Positions 21,600 to 33,937 are shown, counted from the first letter of the stretch. The stretch: 64,000 nt of DNA from Chimonanthus salicifolius (GCA_013350335.1 CM023537.1:48420111-48484110), one strand, 5' to 3'. Notes: generated by a model from the letters alone, not told the origin. Numbers and translations: made by a program.

Positions 21600-24500
21600 A
21601 TTTGTAAAACAAAGAGTGATCAGTATGACACCTTGTAAAGTCAAAAGCAATCAAGCTTTGCTAAACTTGTCAAACCAATCTTAGGACGATTACTTCAAGC
21701 CATAAATTGATTTTTTGATCAACACACCTTGCCGATCTTCCCCTATTGAATAAAGCCTAGTGGCGGGGCATATAAACTTCTTCTCGATCACCAAGAAGAA
21801 AGACATTCTTCACTTCTAATTGATGTATGGGTCTATCAAAATGTAGTAGCAAGAGACAATAGTTCAGTACAAAAATCATTAAAAAAAGGTTCATGCATAG
21901 AAGTGTGTTTGGTAACTTGTGTCAAAGTTTCCATATAGTCAACTATATGGTGTTAGTAAACTCTTTTGTAACTAGACAAGCTTTATAGTGTGTAGATCCA
22001 TGAAGATTGTGCTTAAAACTAAAGATCTAGTTGCACCCAACAGGAGGCTTCTTCTTAGTAGATATAGCATCAAGAGGTTTCCCAGGAAGCAACACTTCAT
22101 TTTGAGACTCAACAATATCAATTCATTTCGGAATAGATATAGTATAAAAAAGATAGTTATGTTTGATATGAAGCAATTGATAAGCAACAAACTGCTCGTT
22201 AGGATAATTTGTGCATGCACATGCTCCTTTTTGAAGTGCAATGGATAAATCTAGAGAGGAAAGATTACTTGGAGTAGGGGAGGGTGGAACTAGAATGGAA
22301 TATTGTGATTGATGTACAAATTGTAAAGGGTGACATGACTTGTTTATGATCTTTTCTCTGATACACGAGTGGACGATGAAGAGTTCTAAATGGAGGAACA
22401 CTATCAAAAGACACTAGAAGAACGATGGATGGTTTATTAAGTTGGGATTTGCTAGTGTCTGAAAAATATGGAAGATAGTTCAAATGAAGTAACATCCATG
22501 AAAACGGATATCCTGCTTTTGGTAGGATCTATGCATTTGTATCTCTTTCAAGAAAAGTGAATAACCAACAAACGCGCATTTAATAAAGGTTGGAGATAAC
22601 TTATAATGATTAGCATCCAAATTATGAGCAAACACATCCAAAGGTCTATAATGGTATTAAACAATTTGAATAATGAGAAGAAAAAAATATCAATAGGAGA
22701 ATTATTTTGAAAACTAAGAGTTGGAAGACAATTATCAAATAGCATGTTCGTGTAGAAAAAGATAATAGGAAAAAGAGAAGAGGGAAATATTGGAGAAGAA
22801 CTCTCTATATTGTATTGAAAATACTCTAAACTGAAGAGGATGCATGAATTTATAATTACAGGTGAGCCAATTACGATGGCAAAAAAGGAATGTAATCAAA
22901 GAATGACTAATTGCAATCAATTACACATCTAGCGTTATCAATTAGGTCAACTTTCCAAACCGGAATGATTCTGGTCAATTAGGACCAAATGTGGGTCCCA
23001 CAACAATATGCGTTTGGAAGAGTAGTGGACAAGTGACTTAGTAAGTGACGATATTTACACTTTGCAACTTCATTTTGTTTTGGGTTGAGGACATGAAGTC
23101 TGAGAATTAATGTCATTTTCTTGAAGAAACAATGAATTAAGTAGCTATCCATTTGTGAAAAGTCTTAAATGAGAGAGAACCTCGTCTTTACTTTTCGTTA
23201 GATATACCCATGTCATACGAGAAGTATTGTCAATAAAAGTAATATAATTATAAAAACCATTAGAAACAATTAGAGATTTCCATTCCAAGTGTTTCTAGTT
23301 TTAGTCATAGTAGGAAAGGCAATCCTTAATTGTTTTGCTATTTGACAAGTCTCACATTCCAAGTTTTTTTTTTTTTTTTGTTTTTTTGTAAGATAAGTCT
23401 CACAAACCAAGTTATCAACCTTAAAACCAGAAAGTAATTGCAGTACATTTTGAAGGATCACATATCAGCAATGCCATATATGGACATCTTCCTTTTCTAA
23501 CTTGGATCGAACAGTAAGGCAGACATAGAAAGCTTACAGAATTACAACCCATGCTCTTCATGATCACCACCAATTACTTTCTTCATGTCCAGATCCTAAA
23601 AGACAATATGAAGGAAAAAAGTGATTGAATAATTTATGCTTGGTGAGAGAACTAATTGAAAATAAATTAGATGAAAAATGAGGAATATAAAGGATTGATG
23701 AAAGAGAGACATCAGGAGAAAGAATAACAAATCCTTTTCCAGATATTTGTACATGAACCATTTTCAAGATGAGTACTCACTAACGAAGTGACCACCATAC
23801 TGTGGACAAGTGCGCTAAACTCATACCATGGAATATGGACAACACCATCGTCAGTTTGAAGGGCATCAATTGATGATCATCCCAGGTCAAAGGTGGCTTG
23901 ATGAGACTGTTTTTTTGGGGGCTTCCCATGCAGTCTAATATAAGCGTCAACGAAGTGATTAGTGCCATGAGTGATGTTATCCTTTAATCTTTCTGGTGTC
24001 CTGATCATTACTTGAACTTCTTCCTTTAGCTAAAAGAGCAGAATTTGTCCTTAAAAAGGAGCATCACCTGCCTTTGATGTTCATCTTGTAATAAGGATGC
24101 ATAGATAGAGTTCAAGGGCAGAAATAGTTTAGTTCTGATCATTTATGCTCTAATTGGTTCAAAGTCATTGTTCAATCCAGCAAGTAATTTGAATACCTGT
24201 TTCCTCTCAACCAAACTGGCATAGAGCTCAATGTCTTTAGGGAAGTTAATCTGAATATTTTCAGCATAATCAAGCTATTGCCAATAATTCTATAGTTGTG
24301 TAAAGTATCGAATGATTCATCATCTTGTCAAAGTACAACTATTTTTGCAGAATTATTTTGTCTAGAGATTCCAAACAATGTCCAATACTTGCTTCACTAT
24401 AGCAAGAAGGGAAGCAACCTTACTTATATGTGGTTCCATCTATATATTCAAGTTCCGTTTTTCCTCCATGGAACATTTGCACATGTGACTACTGCAAATA
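21600..24500 (-). pseudogene. Ty1/copia remnant (gag to RT), heavily decayed
   Basis: The minus strand shows, in order: a gag fragment (NFPKDIELYASLVERKQVFKLLAGLN, shortened here, about 24150-24260); a protease-region block (VQISGKGFVILSPDVSLSSI, 23700-23767); an integrase core fragment (NYITFIDNTSRMTWVYLTKSKDEV, near 23160-23260); the connector before RT (SLDLSIALQKGACACTNYP, about 22200-22270); and RT fragments (MDLHTIKLV, then EEVYMPRH near 21760). Stops and shifts are everywhere. No LTRs were recognised. It lies inside the third intron of the E1 beta pseudogene, opposite to it in orientation. Confidence 0.7.
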
Positions 24501-25199
24501 AGTTCTCTCATTTAATGGAACATTTGTGATGTTTAAGGCAGGGTTTTCGGATAAAGGATGATTAACAGGTCCAAAGGAATTATGTTTCAAAAAGACAGGT
24601 CCACAGGAATTATTAAACTGTGATTCTCCTATGCACAAACAAGAGGGAGCAAGATGAATACAAAGAACTTTTACATTAATAATAGCAACAGAAATGGAGC
24701 AGTCGCAAGATGAATATGAAGAAACAGAAACAGAGTAGCTGATCAATAAATAATATTTTACCAGCAGCTATTGAAAAGAGTAGCAATAACAAAATTACAA
24801 AGGAATTGGTAGTGTAGCAAATCAAAGAAACAAACAGGAAGATGATAATGATAACACTGGAAATAGTAGGGCGTAAACAATTAGAAAACCAGAATAAGGG
24901 GAAAAACAACAGCGGCTGGAAGTGAAAATTAAGCAGGAGATACCATCCTCTGCAGAATAATGAATTGCAGAAAGATTCAAAAAGGGACATCCTGGATTGG
25001 AAATGGCAGAGGTGAAAGTGGGTATCGCTGCCTTTTCTAAGATCAGATGGTACACATGCAACCTCGCCTAAACGTGTGAAGGGTTTATGGTGGTCCCACC
25101 TGTCAGTGGGCCATATCTAGAAATGTTGACAATTGAGATGAAAATTCAGCAAGACATTTTTAGAACTCTTGTAGTAATTAACTGAAATGGATCTTACAA

Positions 25200-25690
25200 G
25201 CCCCGCAATTACCACCCTTTTTTGGAGGAAGGTTACTTTCATTGCAACAAAAAAGAGCACCCAAAACAAGCGGGAGGAACCAAGGCCTAGAGAAAGGCCC
25301 ACCCGATAGCCACCACAACTACAATGGTAAAGAACTGGACAAACCAAACAGATGATGCAAAAACCAACCCAGAACCACTAACAAGGATTAGGGACGCCAC
25401 ACTTCAGCATCCAGATTTACTCCTTTAGCTAAGGCGTCAGCTCTTTCATTGATTGCTCTGCAAACATGACTTGAAAGTTACCCTGCCTTATTTTATCCCC
25501 AATGTACTCCACCTTATCTAGCCAACGCTTCAGACTGATCTCATCTCTTGCCCCCATGAATAACTGAGAAGGAATTGCATTCAATAATATCTCCAGCTTA
25601 CCCTTTCTAGCTCATCACATTTACCTCGACCCAATGGGCATGAGTTCAGCCTCAGTAGCATGAAAACCTGCTAGGGGCCCTGAGAAGAAT
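25200..25690 (-). pseudogene. LINE 3' end with RNase H domain, remnant
   Basis: On the minus strand, fragments of a LINE-type RNase H are readable across frame changes: GFHATEAELMP, SLKRWLDKVEYIGDKIRQGN and ERADALAKGVNLDAEVWRP. A 3' UTR like that of plant LINEs follows (LFWVLFFVAMKVTF in one frame), ending at a short A run (T on the plus strand at about 25217). There is no intact ORF. Confidence 0.6.
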
Positions 25691-27389
25691 CATTTTTCCC
25701 ACCCTCACTGTTTCTAATTACAAAACCCAATTTTATTTGTATTAAAAACCTACTTTGTACTCCTCGGAATGGTTCACTAGATAACAGTGGTAGGTTATAA
25801 CACTTTGTACTAACACCACATCCAGATGCCACCAATGAACTGATCCAATGGATCCACTCCTAACAAGTTACTATATGATTTCTGGTGGAATCGGGAAGCA
25901 TTAATCACAAGCAAGATACACAGTTACCCCATGGGAAGTCTCAAGGGGATGTTACTAATGGAACATGTAGGAATAGTCAAACTGTTTGTTTTGTTAAAAA
26001 GTTTCCACATTGCGCATAAAGATTTATCACTATCTATCACATACCTATATCCCCCATTTGATCTAAGCCTTACTGTCTCTGTTTCTGTGAAACAATCGGG
26101 AGACACCCTAAACCATTCTTGGCGGGGGTTACCGAAGATAAATGACAAAATTTGGCGTGTTTTTTTTTTAAATCCCTGCCCCAGAATAGGAGCGGGTCTT
26201 TGATCTTTTATTAGGTTACCCTTTCCTTGGATTGGGACGCATACATCGAGAATCCAGTGTGCAATTCATTTGGATGAGATAGATAGATTGTCCCCACCCA
26301 ATGTTTCATTTAGGTTACACAGAATCGGAGCTAGAAAAAGGGTAGGTTGAATCTGAAAAGTAAATAACTAAGAAAAACCCATTAAATTGCACCTTGCCTA
26401 GTTAAATGTACCTGTCATTTGATGCTACAAACCTATTCCAAGATACTGGAAATTAAATATGCTTTAACAGCAAAGGTTATTTATGTGCTAAGTCTTTAGG
26501 GTTTTTTTGAGCAGTAACCAAGAGAACAATTTATATTAATGAAAAGAATAGGTACATGAAATGAATAGATGTGGAAGTTGTTAACAGATTGATATAATTG
26601 TTGGTTTTTTTTTTTCCTTTGAGGGTCTTTGTGGACCTTTCGTTTTGTATCCTTCTGTGATTAATGTAGTTACCTTTAAAATAAAATAAAATAATAGGTA
26701 CATGAGATGGCAACAATCAGTCTAAAAGCTTTAAACCCAAAGGATGCTGGGGAAGAAAAAAGAAAAAAAAAAATACATCTATCCACATAACAAAATACTG
26801 GGTGTAAAGATTGGCAGATCTCCACTCGTCTAAAGGAGCTCTCAAAGGTGGAATACGCCAATAGTCGTGCCAAGTCTTTAATTGATGTAAAGAGAGTAGT
26901 AATATTGGTTTTTGGAGTTGGGAGGGATGTTAAAATTTTTATTGTCTTTTTGACATGATATGAAGGTGATGATCCTTTGTACTGGCTGGTTGCTGTGCCC
27001 TTCTTATGGGATGGTCTTTTGTGTATATTTGATCAGGTAGATTTTGGTCTATTTGCATTGGGATAACATAGGAGAAAGGTGTAACTCATATCTGATTTGG
27101 TAAATCTTTTGTGGTGGAGAAATTTTGTTGGATGACGCCATGCCATGTCATATGTTTCTCCTGTGTTGAACTCGAATTCTACCTTTTGGTTCTTGCATAA
27201 AACCCTCACTGAAGAGAATCCTTAATCTAGGAGTATTCCTTAAAAGAACTTTCTCCCAGTCTGAATGTACCCTTTGCTTCTTAGATTGGATTATGCAGTT
27301 TTAATTGCAATCTGAGTTTCTGCATCTAGGATATATTTTAAAGGTTGCTTCTGCATAAGAATGGCATTCATTTTTTGTTGTAACCTCAG

Positions 27390-28343
27390 GCATGAGCTTC
27401 TTTTATTTGAGGCACTTCGAGAAGGCTTGGAAGAAGAGATGGACCAGGACCCTCAGGTATGTGTCATGGGGGAAGACGTGGGTCACTATGGAGGCTCCTA
27501 CGAGGTCACCAAGGATTTGGCTGCAAAGTATAGCGACCTTTATGAACTTGATATTCCCATCGCTGAAAACTCATTCACGGGTATGGCCATTGGAGCAGCT
27601 TTGACTGGCTTAAGGCCAATTGGCGAAGGCATGAACGTGGGTTTCCTACTATTGGCCTTCAACCAGATCTAACAACTGCGGCATGCTCCACTACACTTCT
27701 GGCGGTCAATTCAAAATCCCAGTTGTCATTCGAGGCCCAGGAGGTGTTGGACGTCAGCTGGGTGCTGAGCACTTGCAACGCTTGGAATCTTACTTCCAGT
27801 CTGTCCCTGGCCTTCAGATGGTCTCCTGTTCCACTCCCTACAATGCAAAGGGCCTGATGAAGGTGGCAATTAGGAGCGAGAACCCTGTCATCCTATTTGA
27901 ACGCGTGTTGTTTTACAATCTGAAAGAGAGGATCCCTGATGAAGAGTATGTCTTGTCACTAGAGGAGGCAGAGATGGTCCATCCTGGTGAGCATGTGACA
28001 ATCCTCACATTCTGATGCATGAGGTACCATGTGATGCAGGCAGCAAAGACACTGGTGAACAAGTGGCATGACCCTGAGATCAGTGAAGCCATTTGACCTT
28101 TGCACAATAGGAAACTCAGTAAAGAAGATACACCAGGTGCTGATTGTAGAGGAGTGCATGCACACAGGTGGGGTTGGTGCTAGCCTCAGGGCAGCCATCA
28201 TTGAAAACTTCTGGGACTACTTGGATGCACCAATCATGTGCCTATCATCACAAGATGTGGCAACACCATATGCTGGGACGCTGGAGGAGTGGGCTGTGGT
28301 TCAGCCGGCCCAAATTGTGACTGCAGTTGAGCAACTCTGCTAG
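27390..28343 (+). pseudogene. E1 beta exon 4 (catalytic core), three lesions
   Basis: The exon carries the bulk of the subunit: [40 protein letters not shown], the [14 protein letters not shown] thiamine-diphosphate-side motif, [38 protein letters not shown] and the C-terminal IVTAVEQLC ending in TAG at 28341-28343. Lesion 1: a two-base deletion after FNQI gives TAA at 27670. Lesion 2: TGA at 28013, where the family has Ser. Lesion 3: a small deletion near 28076-28086 shifts KPFDL out of frame and gives TGA at 28094. The remainder (28095-28343) is open in the original frame. Confidence 0.85.
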
Positions 28344-28599
28344 CAGTAGCTTGGTGTAGTTTCTTGAGGAATTTGTGCTTGTGATTCTTCATGTTTGGAT
28401 TATTTAATTCAATACTTGGATTAGAGATTGAGGTGTTAGCAATGCTATTATTGCCTTTGATTTTATTTGTAGTTCCAGTGTTTACAAGGCAAAGCCAAGT
28501 AGAGAGCTGCATCCCATTAGAACAGAGCCTGCAATTTTGTTTGAGTAATTTGTTCTCCAAGAAAAAATAAATATATTGATGTACATGTGTGGTGGTGGT
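28344..28599 (+). other. 3' flank of the E1 beta pseudogene
   Basis: This is presumably the former 3' UTR. It is AT-rich and has no other feature. It leads into a GT/GGT repeat and then the G run. Confidence 0.4.

Positions 28600-28637
<38 letters not shown>
28600..28637 (+). repeat. 38-base uninterrupted poly-G tract
   Basis: A GGTGGTGGTG stretch passes into 38 consecutive G residues, then TGTTGTGGGTGGTGG. Runs of G this long are rare in plant DNA. It can be real microsatellite expansion or a sequencing/assembly artefact. A long proline-rich frame on the opposite strand here is a by-product of the run. Confidence 0.9.
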
Positions 28638-28638
<1 letters not shown>

Positions 28639-30212
28639 GTTGTGGGTGGTGGATGGGGAGTGGTTGGAATTCATTCATACGAAACTAGTCAAACTACACC
28701 ATTAGCTTAAAGAGTATCCTACAAATTCTTTATGCAAGAACATAACATGTGCATGGATGGTTTAGATTCATGAGTGAAATTAAGTTTTGAAGAATGAGTC
28801 ACAATTTACTTTTAATTCATTTACATGATATGAATGAGTTAGCTTTATATTTCCTCTACATTTAAATTGCATAAGAAATTCATGTATAGAATAGCGCCTT
28901 TTATCAGTTTTTTGGAGTGAAGGTGCTGAAGTTCTCTCTGGAAAAGTATGTTTTCTTCTTCAAATTCATTAAAACAGACTGCTTCCAAGGGAAGGTAAGA
29001 TCCTTTTCTTATTGAATTTTTATTTGAGAGATGGATCTCCTCATTTTATCAATATCAAAGAAAATTTGCTCCCAGCCTTCTTGATTGTGCTTTATTTGCT
29101 GTTAGTTTTGTTGATTTAATCATTCTTGTTTCTGGATATTTGTTGCTTTCAAGTAGCAGTTCAATGTTGCAAGTGAAATAGGGATATCCTATCAAGAGGA
29201 GGGACCAGGAATTACACACACACAAAAAGAAGAAAAAAGGAAAACCATAATGAAAAACTCCATTGAAAATCCTTTTTTTTTTTTGGTATATTTTCTATGA
29301 AAGAGTGGAGATTACAAAGATGAAAGGGGGTAAGTAGTGTATCCTACAGCTTTTGGAGAGATTTGGTTGCCCTAGCATGGAGTAAAAAAAACACTGTTGC
29401 TTCACTTTTTTCTACTAGTACTCATTAGAGATAAACTAGGTTTTCCCTGGCAACTAGTTTCCCCCATTGCGAACAACTTCTTATGGAATGGCAGGGTTGG
29501 TTAAGGTGGAGCAAATATGGAGTGTAAGAGGGTCAACTGGTCACGTCAAAACAATATTTAGATCAAGCTCCATTTGCAGATCGATCTTGGCTGTGGGTCC
29601 TTGGGTTCAAGGGCTGGATGTATATAAAATATAAAACCAGTCAAAGTTTGAAAATTTGAAAATCAAGTTGACTCAATTTTTCACCAAGCTCAACTTGAAG
29701 ACTTCGGCAAGTTTTGATAGTCACAACTCAAAACTTGGTTAAATTTGTTAAATTAATATAATTTTCTATAATTTGTATAGAAAGAGGATCATCTGAGCAC
29801 GAAGTCCCAAGTTATATTTGTGTTCCAGCCCTCTATGCTGTCTGATCTTTATCTATATTCAAAACAAAACCATGGTTACTATAGAAAAAACTGTTTTGGA
29901 AGTTCTGAAACAAGCATGGATTTGGTTTAGACTGATTTTCCAGAAAAATAAAAAATACAAATACTCATTTTGGTCTCTCTTCTTCTCTCCCTTGCACTCC
30001 TTCCTCTGAAAATATTGAAAATTGATCATCTCTTTTATTGATAGCTCACTGCACGCTCCTAAAAGGTGTCACACCCGCAACCAAAATGGAAGAAAATGAG
30101 TTAGGTGGGAGGAACAAGGAAGATGATGAAGACGAAGAAGAACAAAAAGAATTGTCATTGTCGACTCCTCTTGAGCTTATCTGATACACGAGAGTTGTGA
30201 GTAGTTTTGTGC

Positions 30213-30265
30213 ACCCGTGGGATTAGTCTCACCTCCAATGTGGGGTGAGGGTACCCATATTATCC
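30213..30265 (+). mobile_element. SINE tail fragment
   Basis: GGGATTAGTCTCACCTCCAA and GAGGGTACCCATATTA match the tail of the SINE-like element at 50305-50490. The tRNA-like head is not visible here. Confidence 0.45.
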
Positions 30266-31289
30266 AAAAAAGAAGAAATGTCATTTCCTTTCACCTGCTG
30301 CCTTCCATTGCTAAGATTCCCTTTTCTTACTTCTTCCTCTTTCTCGTCTTTGAAAAGATCCAATGTTCCAATAGCTTTGAGATTCTCCTGCTTTGGGTCA
30401 TGCATGTCTGGAATCCTATCTACTACAGAGCTCCCCACCTGCCACAATTGGTTGAGAATAGTTTTGACCTTGTAAGGTAGCTACTCCATGGAAAAAATCA
30501 TGATAACATAATTAGAGAACTTGTCTTAGAGATCGGAGACATAGATGGAGATGGGTGACAATTTAATGGGTTGTAACCCCTGACATCGAAGGTCAGACAG
30601 TCATAGATCTGCTGGACTGATGAAAGGTGATGAGGGACGGGGCCCGTATGACATGTCTTTGGTAGTGAGGTTGATGGCCCATTGAATCCAGCCCGTTAGT
30701 TTGGGAGGTGGGAAGACAAGGTGAGGGAGGAGGATTTGGAAGGGCCCAGATTACTGTTCTTATCAAAAGAGTGAGGTTTTGGTCTTGGAAGATGTTTACA
30801 GCAATCGGAGAAATTGTCGAGTAAAGAAATTGGAGACTATAAGTTTTTCTTTGTTTCTCCAGCCAAAAACCACATTTACCGTTTAAGCTTCGTAATGGCA
30901 TATTTATTTTTAACAAATGGATAGTGTTGAGTGTAGTAGTGCAAAAGTGTGCAGGTGTTCCTCTTTCATTTGTATATATACATATATGTTAAATATTATA
31001 AAAAAACATAGAAATACTAACTGAAGAAGCAAAAGTAACATTAGAAATACAACATTTCTTCAAAAATCCTGTAAAAAAATTGCACAAATGGAAGATTTAA
31101 CAAGAACAAGAATTTAGATGATGTAGATCTCACAAAATAGGCTGCAAATCGCTTCAAATTGAGGTCAAAATGGCCGAAAAGAAGGTTTTTTTTTTTTTTC
31201 CTCACTCCCTCTTGTTGCTGCTGTGGTTTGAAGGAGAGAGAGAGAAGGAAAGAAGGTGGTGGGGTGCACAAGCTTTAAAAAATATTCAG

Positions 31290-31450
31290 CATTACGGACA
31301 CCGTTGTGGCCACGGTGTCTGCAACGCCATGGCTGTGACAGTGTCTGCAACATTTGAGATTGATTATATGCGCTGCAATGCAACTTATCGGCTGTTGCAT
31401 TGCGGCATTATAATCCTGCAATGTATCAGCCGGTACGTTGATCTGTCTTT
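31290..31450. repeat. Hairpin-rich patch
   Basis: GACACCGT (31297-31304) and ACGGTGTC (31312-31319) are a perfect 8-bp inverted repeat around a 7-base loop. Further TGCAATGCAAC / GTTGCATTGC complementary strings follow at 31370-31405. It may be a MITE remnant; no terminal repeats or TSD were found. Confidence 0.4.
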
Positions 31451-31882
31451 CACAAAGCAAAGTGCTGGATAGTGAATTGGTGAATGCTTGCTCTGCAATC
31501 TTAGATTGCAGGTTTGAGTCGTATTACCATTTAAAAAAAAAAAGAAAAGAAAGAAAAGAACCCTATAAATTGGAACATGCCAAAACCACCCTGATCTTGG
31601 TGATGATTCATTGCTAATTGAGTGCAGTGGATGTCATTTGAAATTCTATCATATATATGGTCAGTGAAGTTTCTTGTGGCAGTGGTGCATACTAAATGGT
31701 AGGAAGCCTCTTTTTTCTTTTGATGGAGAGCATGTCTACATTTCATTATATTATATTTTACAATATTGTATTAGCTGTTGCTCTCTTTAGCTGATTGGAA
31801 TCAAACATTCTTGTGTCTGATACTCTGGCTTGTGATACCTTATGATACAGATGTATTTCTCATTTTGACACCTTTCATTTTA

Positions 31883-32065
31883 AGACCAAGGTGTCCAGGC
31901 CTCTTAGAGCACCCTGACTAATTCTTTGAGCATGTCCAAATCTCCCTATCCACACACACTGGTTAAAACTATGGGGAGTGACCCTTTTGTGTTGAGAGTG
32001 ATTTGAACTAAAGACCCCCCCACCTCAAGCGGGTTCTTGACCGCCAAGCCAACCCTCACGGGTTT
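31883..32065 (-). mobile_element. tRNA-derived SINE (Au-like family), copy 2
   Basis: This is the best preserved copy. On the minus strand: head GGGTTGGCTTGGCGGTCAAG, box B-like AGTTCAAATCACTC, body with CAACACAAAAGGGTCACTCC, and tail AATTAGTCAGGGTGCTCTAA followed by GAGGCCTGGACACCTTGG. It matches copy 1 along its length. Confidence 0.65.
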
Positions 32066-33716
32066 TGACACCAGAACAAGAAGAAAGGAAATAAAAGAAA
32101 TATACGTGTCCCAAAAGATTGTTATGGTTTCATACATCTTGCTTTATGGTCTCTCTCCAAGGTTACCTCACTAGAAACAATATTTTCTGGTTATTTGGTT
32201 ATGCCAACTCTCCCTCATGCTTCCTTATACCCCAAGTTGACCCACAAGCTCATAATCCAAGAATGGCCTTTTCATATTACTACTTCCTAAGCTAAAATGC
32301 CACTGCATTCTCAGTAGTAGCAATGGCCTGGTACAGGCTTCAGGTTCAGATGTTCTGATCCATCTCTGTTTCCCCTTTTGGTATCCAAATTTCAGGCCAA
32401 GCTGGCAATTTCCATCAAAGAATTTGTACCTGGAATTCAGTTGAAAAGCTCACCAAACAACATTCCCTACTTCAGGGGTGAAGACATGGCTAGATCTATT
32501 GTAGTATGGGCCTGGAATCCCAATGGGACATCCTTTCATTTTTACTCCTACTGTTAATTTTAAAGCTGAGCTTCTCAACTCTGACTAAAATATGGCTCTA
32601 CTCTTGTCTGTGCCCGTCACAAGGAAAGTACATAGAATTTTTGTGACTACGTACATAGAGTTTAAAGACACTTGACCACGTTTGCTGGAACTCTTGTATT
32701 GCCTTATTGTAGAGTGTTTTATAGAGAATAATCTAGTGAGCTAATTGCACTTCTGTACAGCCAGAGTACCATTCTGGTGCCATTTGCAAGCACTAGCATG
32801 ATCAGTTTGTTTGCGACAGTGGCAGGGTGTGATGAAACATAGAATACTTAAATTATTGATGCAGTAGGACTCGAAACACCAGAATATAACTGATTGCCAT
32901 GTTGATAACATGTTTAATCTCCGAGTGCTATGTCGACTGTCTTTTTATGATTTCTAATGGACCGATTACGTTTTTACTTCACATGGTTACATATTTCCAT
33001 TTCTTTCTGTTGTAGATTGGAATGCACTGCTCTATATCCATTAGATATAAGTGATGCATGCAGATAAAAACTGTGAGGAGAGAAGTTTGCCCTTATTTCC
33101 AATCTGCAAGATATCCATTCAATTACAATGGTAAAGATGCTGTATCACTTCCTAGTAGTTTGCTCAAATCAACTATGGTTGGACATGAAACAGTTCATTT
33201 ACATGTGGATGCATTTTGGCCGCAAAATTCATCATGGCTCTTATACTTTACGGCCTTCATATGGTCTCTGTTCATTCTTCATAGGAATCTAACTCATCCA
33301 CAAACACCAACAGACGTGTTTAGCCTAACTCCTACATGTCAAAATATTTTCGCAACTGCCAAATAGAAAGCCCTGATCCGACATTATGGTTGTTTGCTGG
33401 GCATGTGTGCTCAACCTTAATAGGGGTTTGCCTGAAACATTGGCCAGCAGCCATCAAAAGGACCAGAGGGCAATTAAGTTCATGCTTGGGCAGACCCAGG
33501 CATGTTTTCCACCTTTTACAAGCGATTGCAAATGGAGAAAAGTCCTAGGCAAGCATGTTGGTTCTTGTTAAACAACCATTTTCATGGGCGTTTCTTTAAG
33601 GGTATTGTAGTTCTAAACATTTTTTTTTTTTTGGGGTGGGGTTGGGCGTTTCTTTCACATGGTACATATCGTGTTCTTGAGCTTGAGGCTTCTTTAACCT
33701 GTTGTTGGAACTTTGA
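32066..33716. other. Intergenic, no gene recognised
   Basis: Mixed sequence with frames of about 100 codons at most (for example 33058-33366) that have no recognisable motif or codon signal. A T run at 33620-33632 precedes a G-rich patch. I cannot assign it. Confidence 0.45.
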
Positions 33717-33937
33717 GATATCAGAGCAGGTTTCGTGTGCACGCGTGTGTGAAGTTTTCACGTACAGCTTTAGGGCGCAATTATATATGAGGGCAAATTT
33801 GAAGTGACAAAAAGTCTCACATCAGTTAATATGTGAAACCAATGACCTTATATAACACTTGAGATACTTCTCTCAATGATTATTTATTGAGAGTGAGTTC
33901 CACCTCAATAATATTACCAAGTCATAGTTTTCTAATA
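33717..33937 (+). mobile_element. TRIM-family remnant: internal part plus 3' LTR
   Basis: A primer-site-like GATATCAGAGCAGG (near 33717) and an internal stretch of about 75 bases precede a 133-bp LTR (33805-33937). The LTR begins TGACAAAAAGTCTCACATCA and ends TTTTCTAATA. It matches the LTRs of the TRIM at 37277-37659 read on the other strand. The 5' LTR is not present. Confidence 0.55.

Larger units (their letters stand above)
19594..27389. other. Third intron of the E1 beta pseudogene, transposon-filled
   Basis: The intron begins GTATGATG and ends TTGTAACCTCAG. Apart from the SINE, copia and LINE remnants listed separately, 19594-20820 and 25700-27389 show no frame or repeat I can identify. 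24560-25200 is also unassigned; it may be leader sequence of the copia remnant. Confidence 0.55.
19122..28343 (+). pseudogene. Plastid pyruvate dehydrogenase E1 beta subunit gene, decayed
   Basis: The gene would encode the beta subunit of the thiamine-dependent E1 of the plastid pyruvate dehydrogenase complex, which makes acetyl-CoA for fatty-acid synthesis. Four exons can be followed: 19122-19220, 19351-19460, 19559-19593 and 27390-28343. Exons 2 to 4 join in frame with GT/AG introns, but exon 1 does not join exon 2 in frame. The last exon carries two deletions that shift the frame and a TGA. Retained introns mean this is not a processed copy. It is most likely a duplicated gene that has died; the functional copy must be elsewhere. 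The 7.8-kb third intron is full of transposon remnants. It could be read as a real gene with sequencing errors, but four independent lesions argue against that. Confidence 0.8.
28680..31882. other. Intergenic, no gene recognised
   Basis: Only short frames are present, none with a recognisable domain. Contents are a GGGATTAGTCTCACC SINE-type tail at about 30213-30262, an A-rich patch (29215-29245), poly-T runs, and a hairpin-rich patch at 31290-31450. Confidence 0.5.

Noticed and set aside
19122..28343. Functional E1 beta gene
   Set aside because: Three lesions in the last exon and one frame mismatch between exons 1 and 2 exclude a full-length product as the sequence stands.
28234..28674. 146-codon frame with a proline run
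   Set aside because: The proline run is the antisense of the poly-G tract and the rest is antisense to the E1 beta exon.
33058..33366. 102-codon plus-strand frame as a small gene
   Set aside because: No recognisable motif, no supporting signals, and ordinary intergenic base composition.
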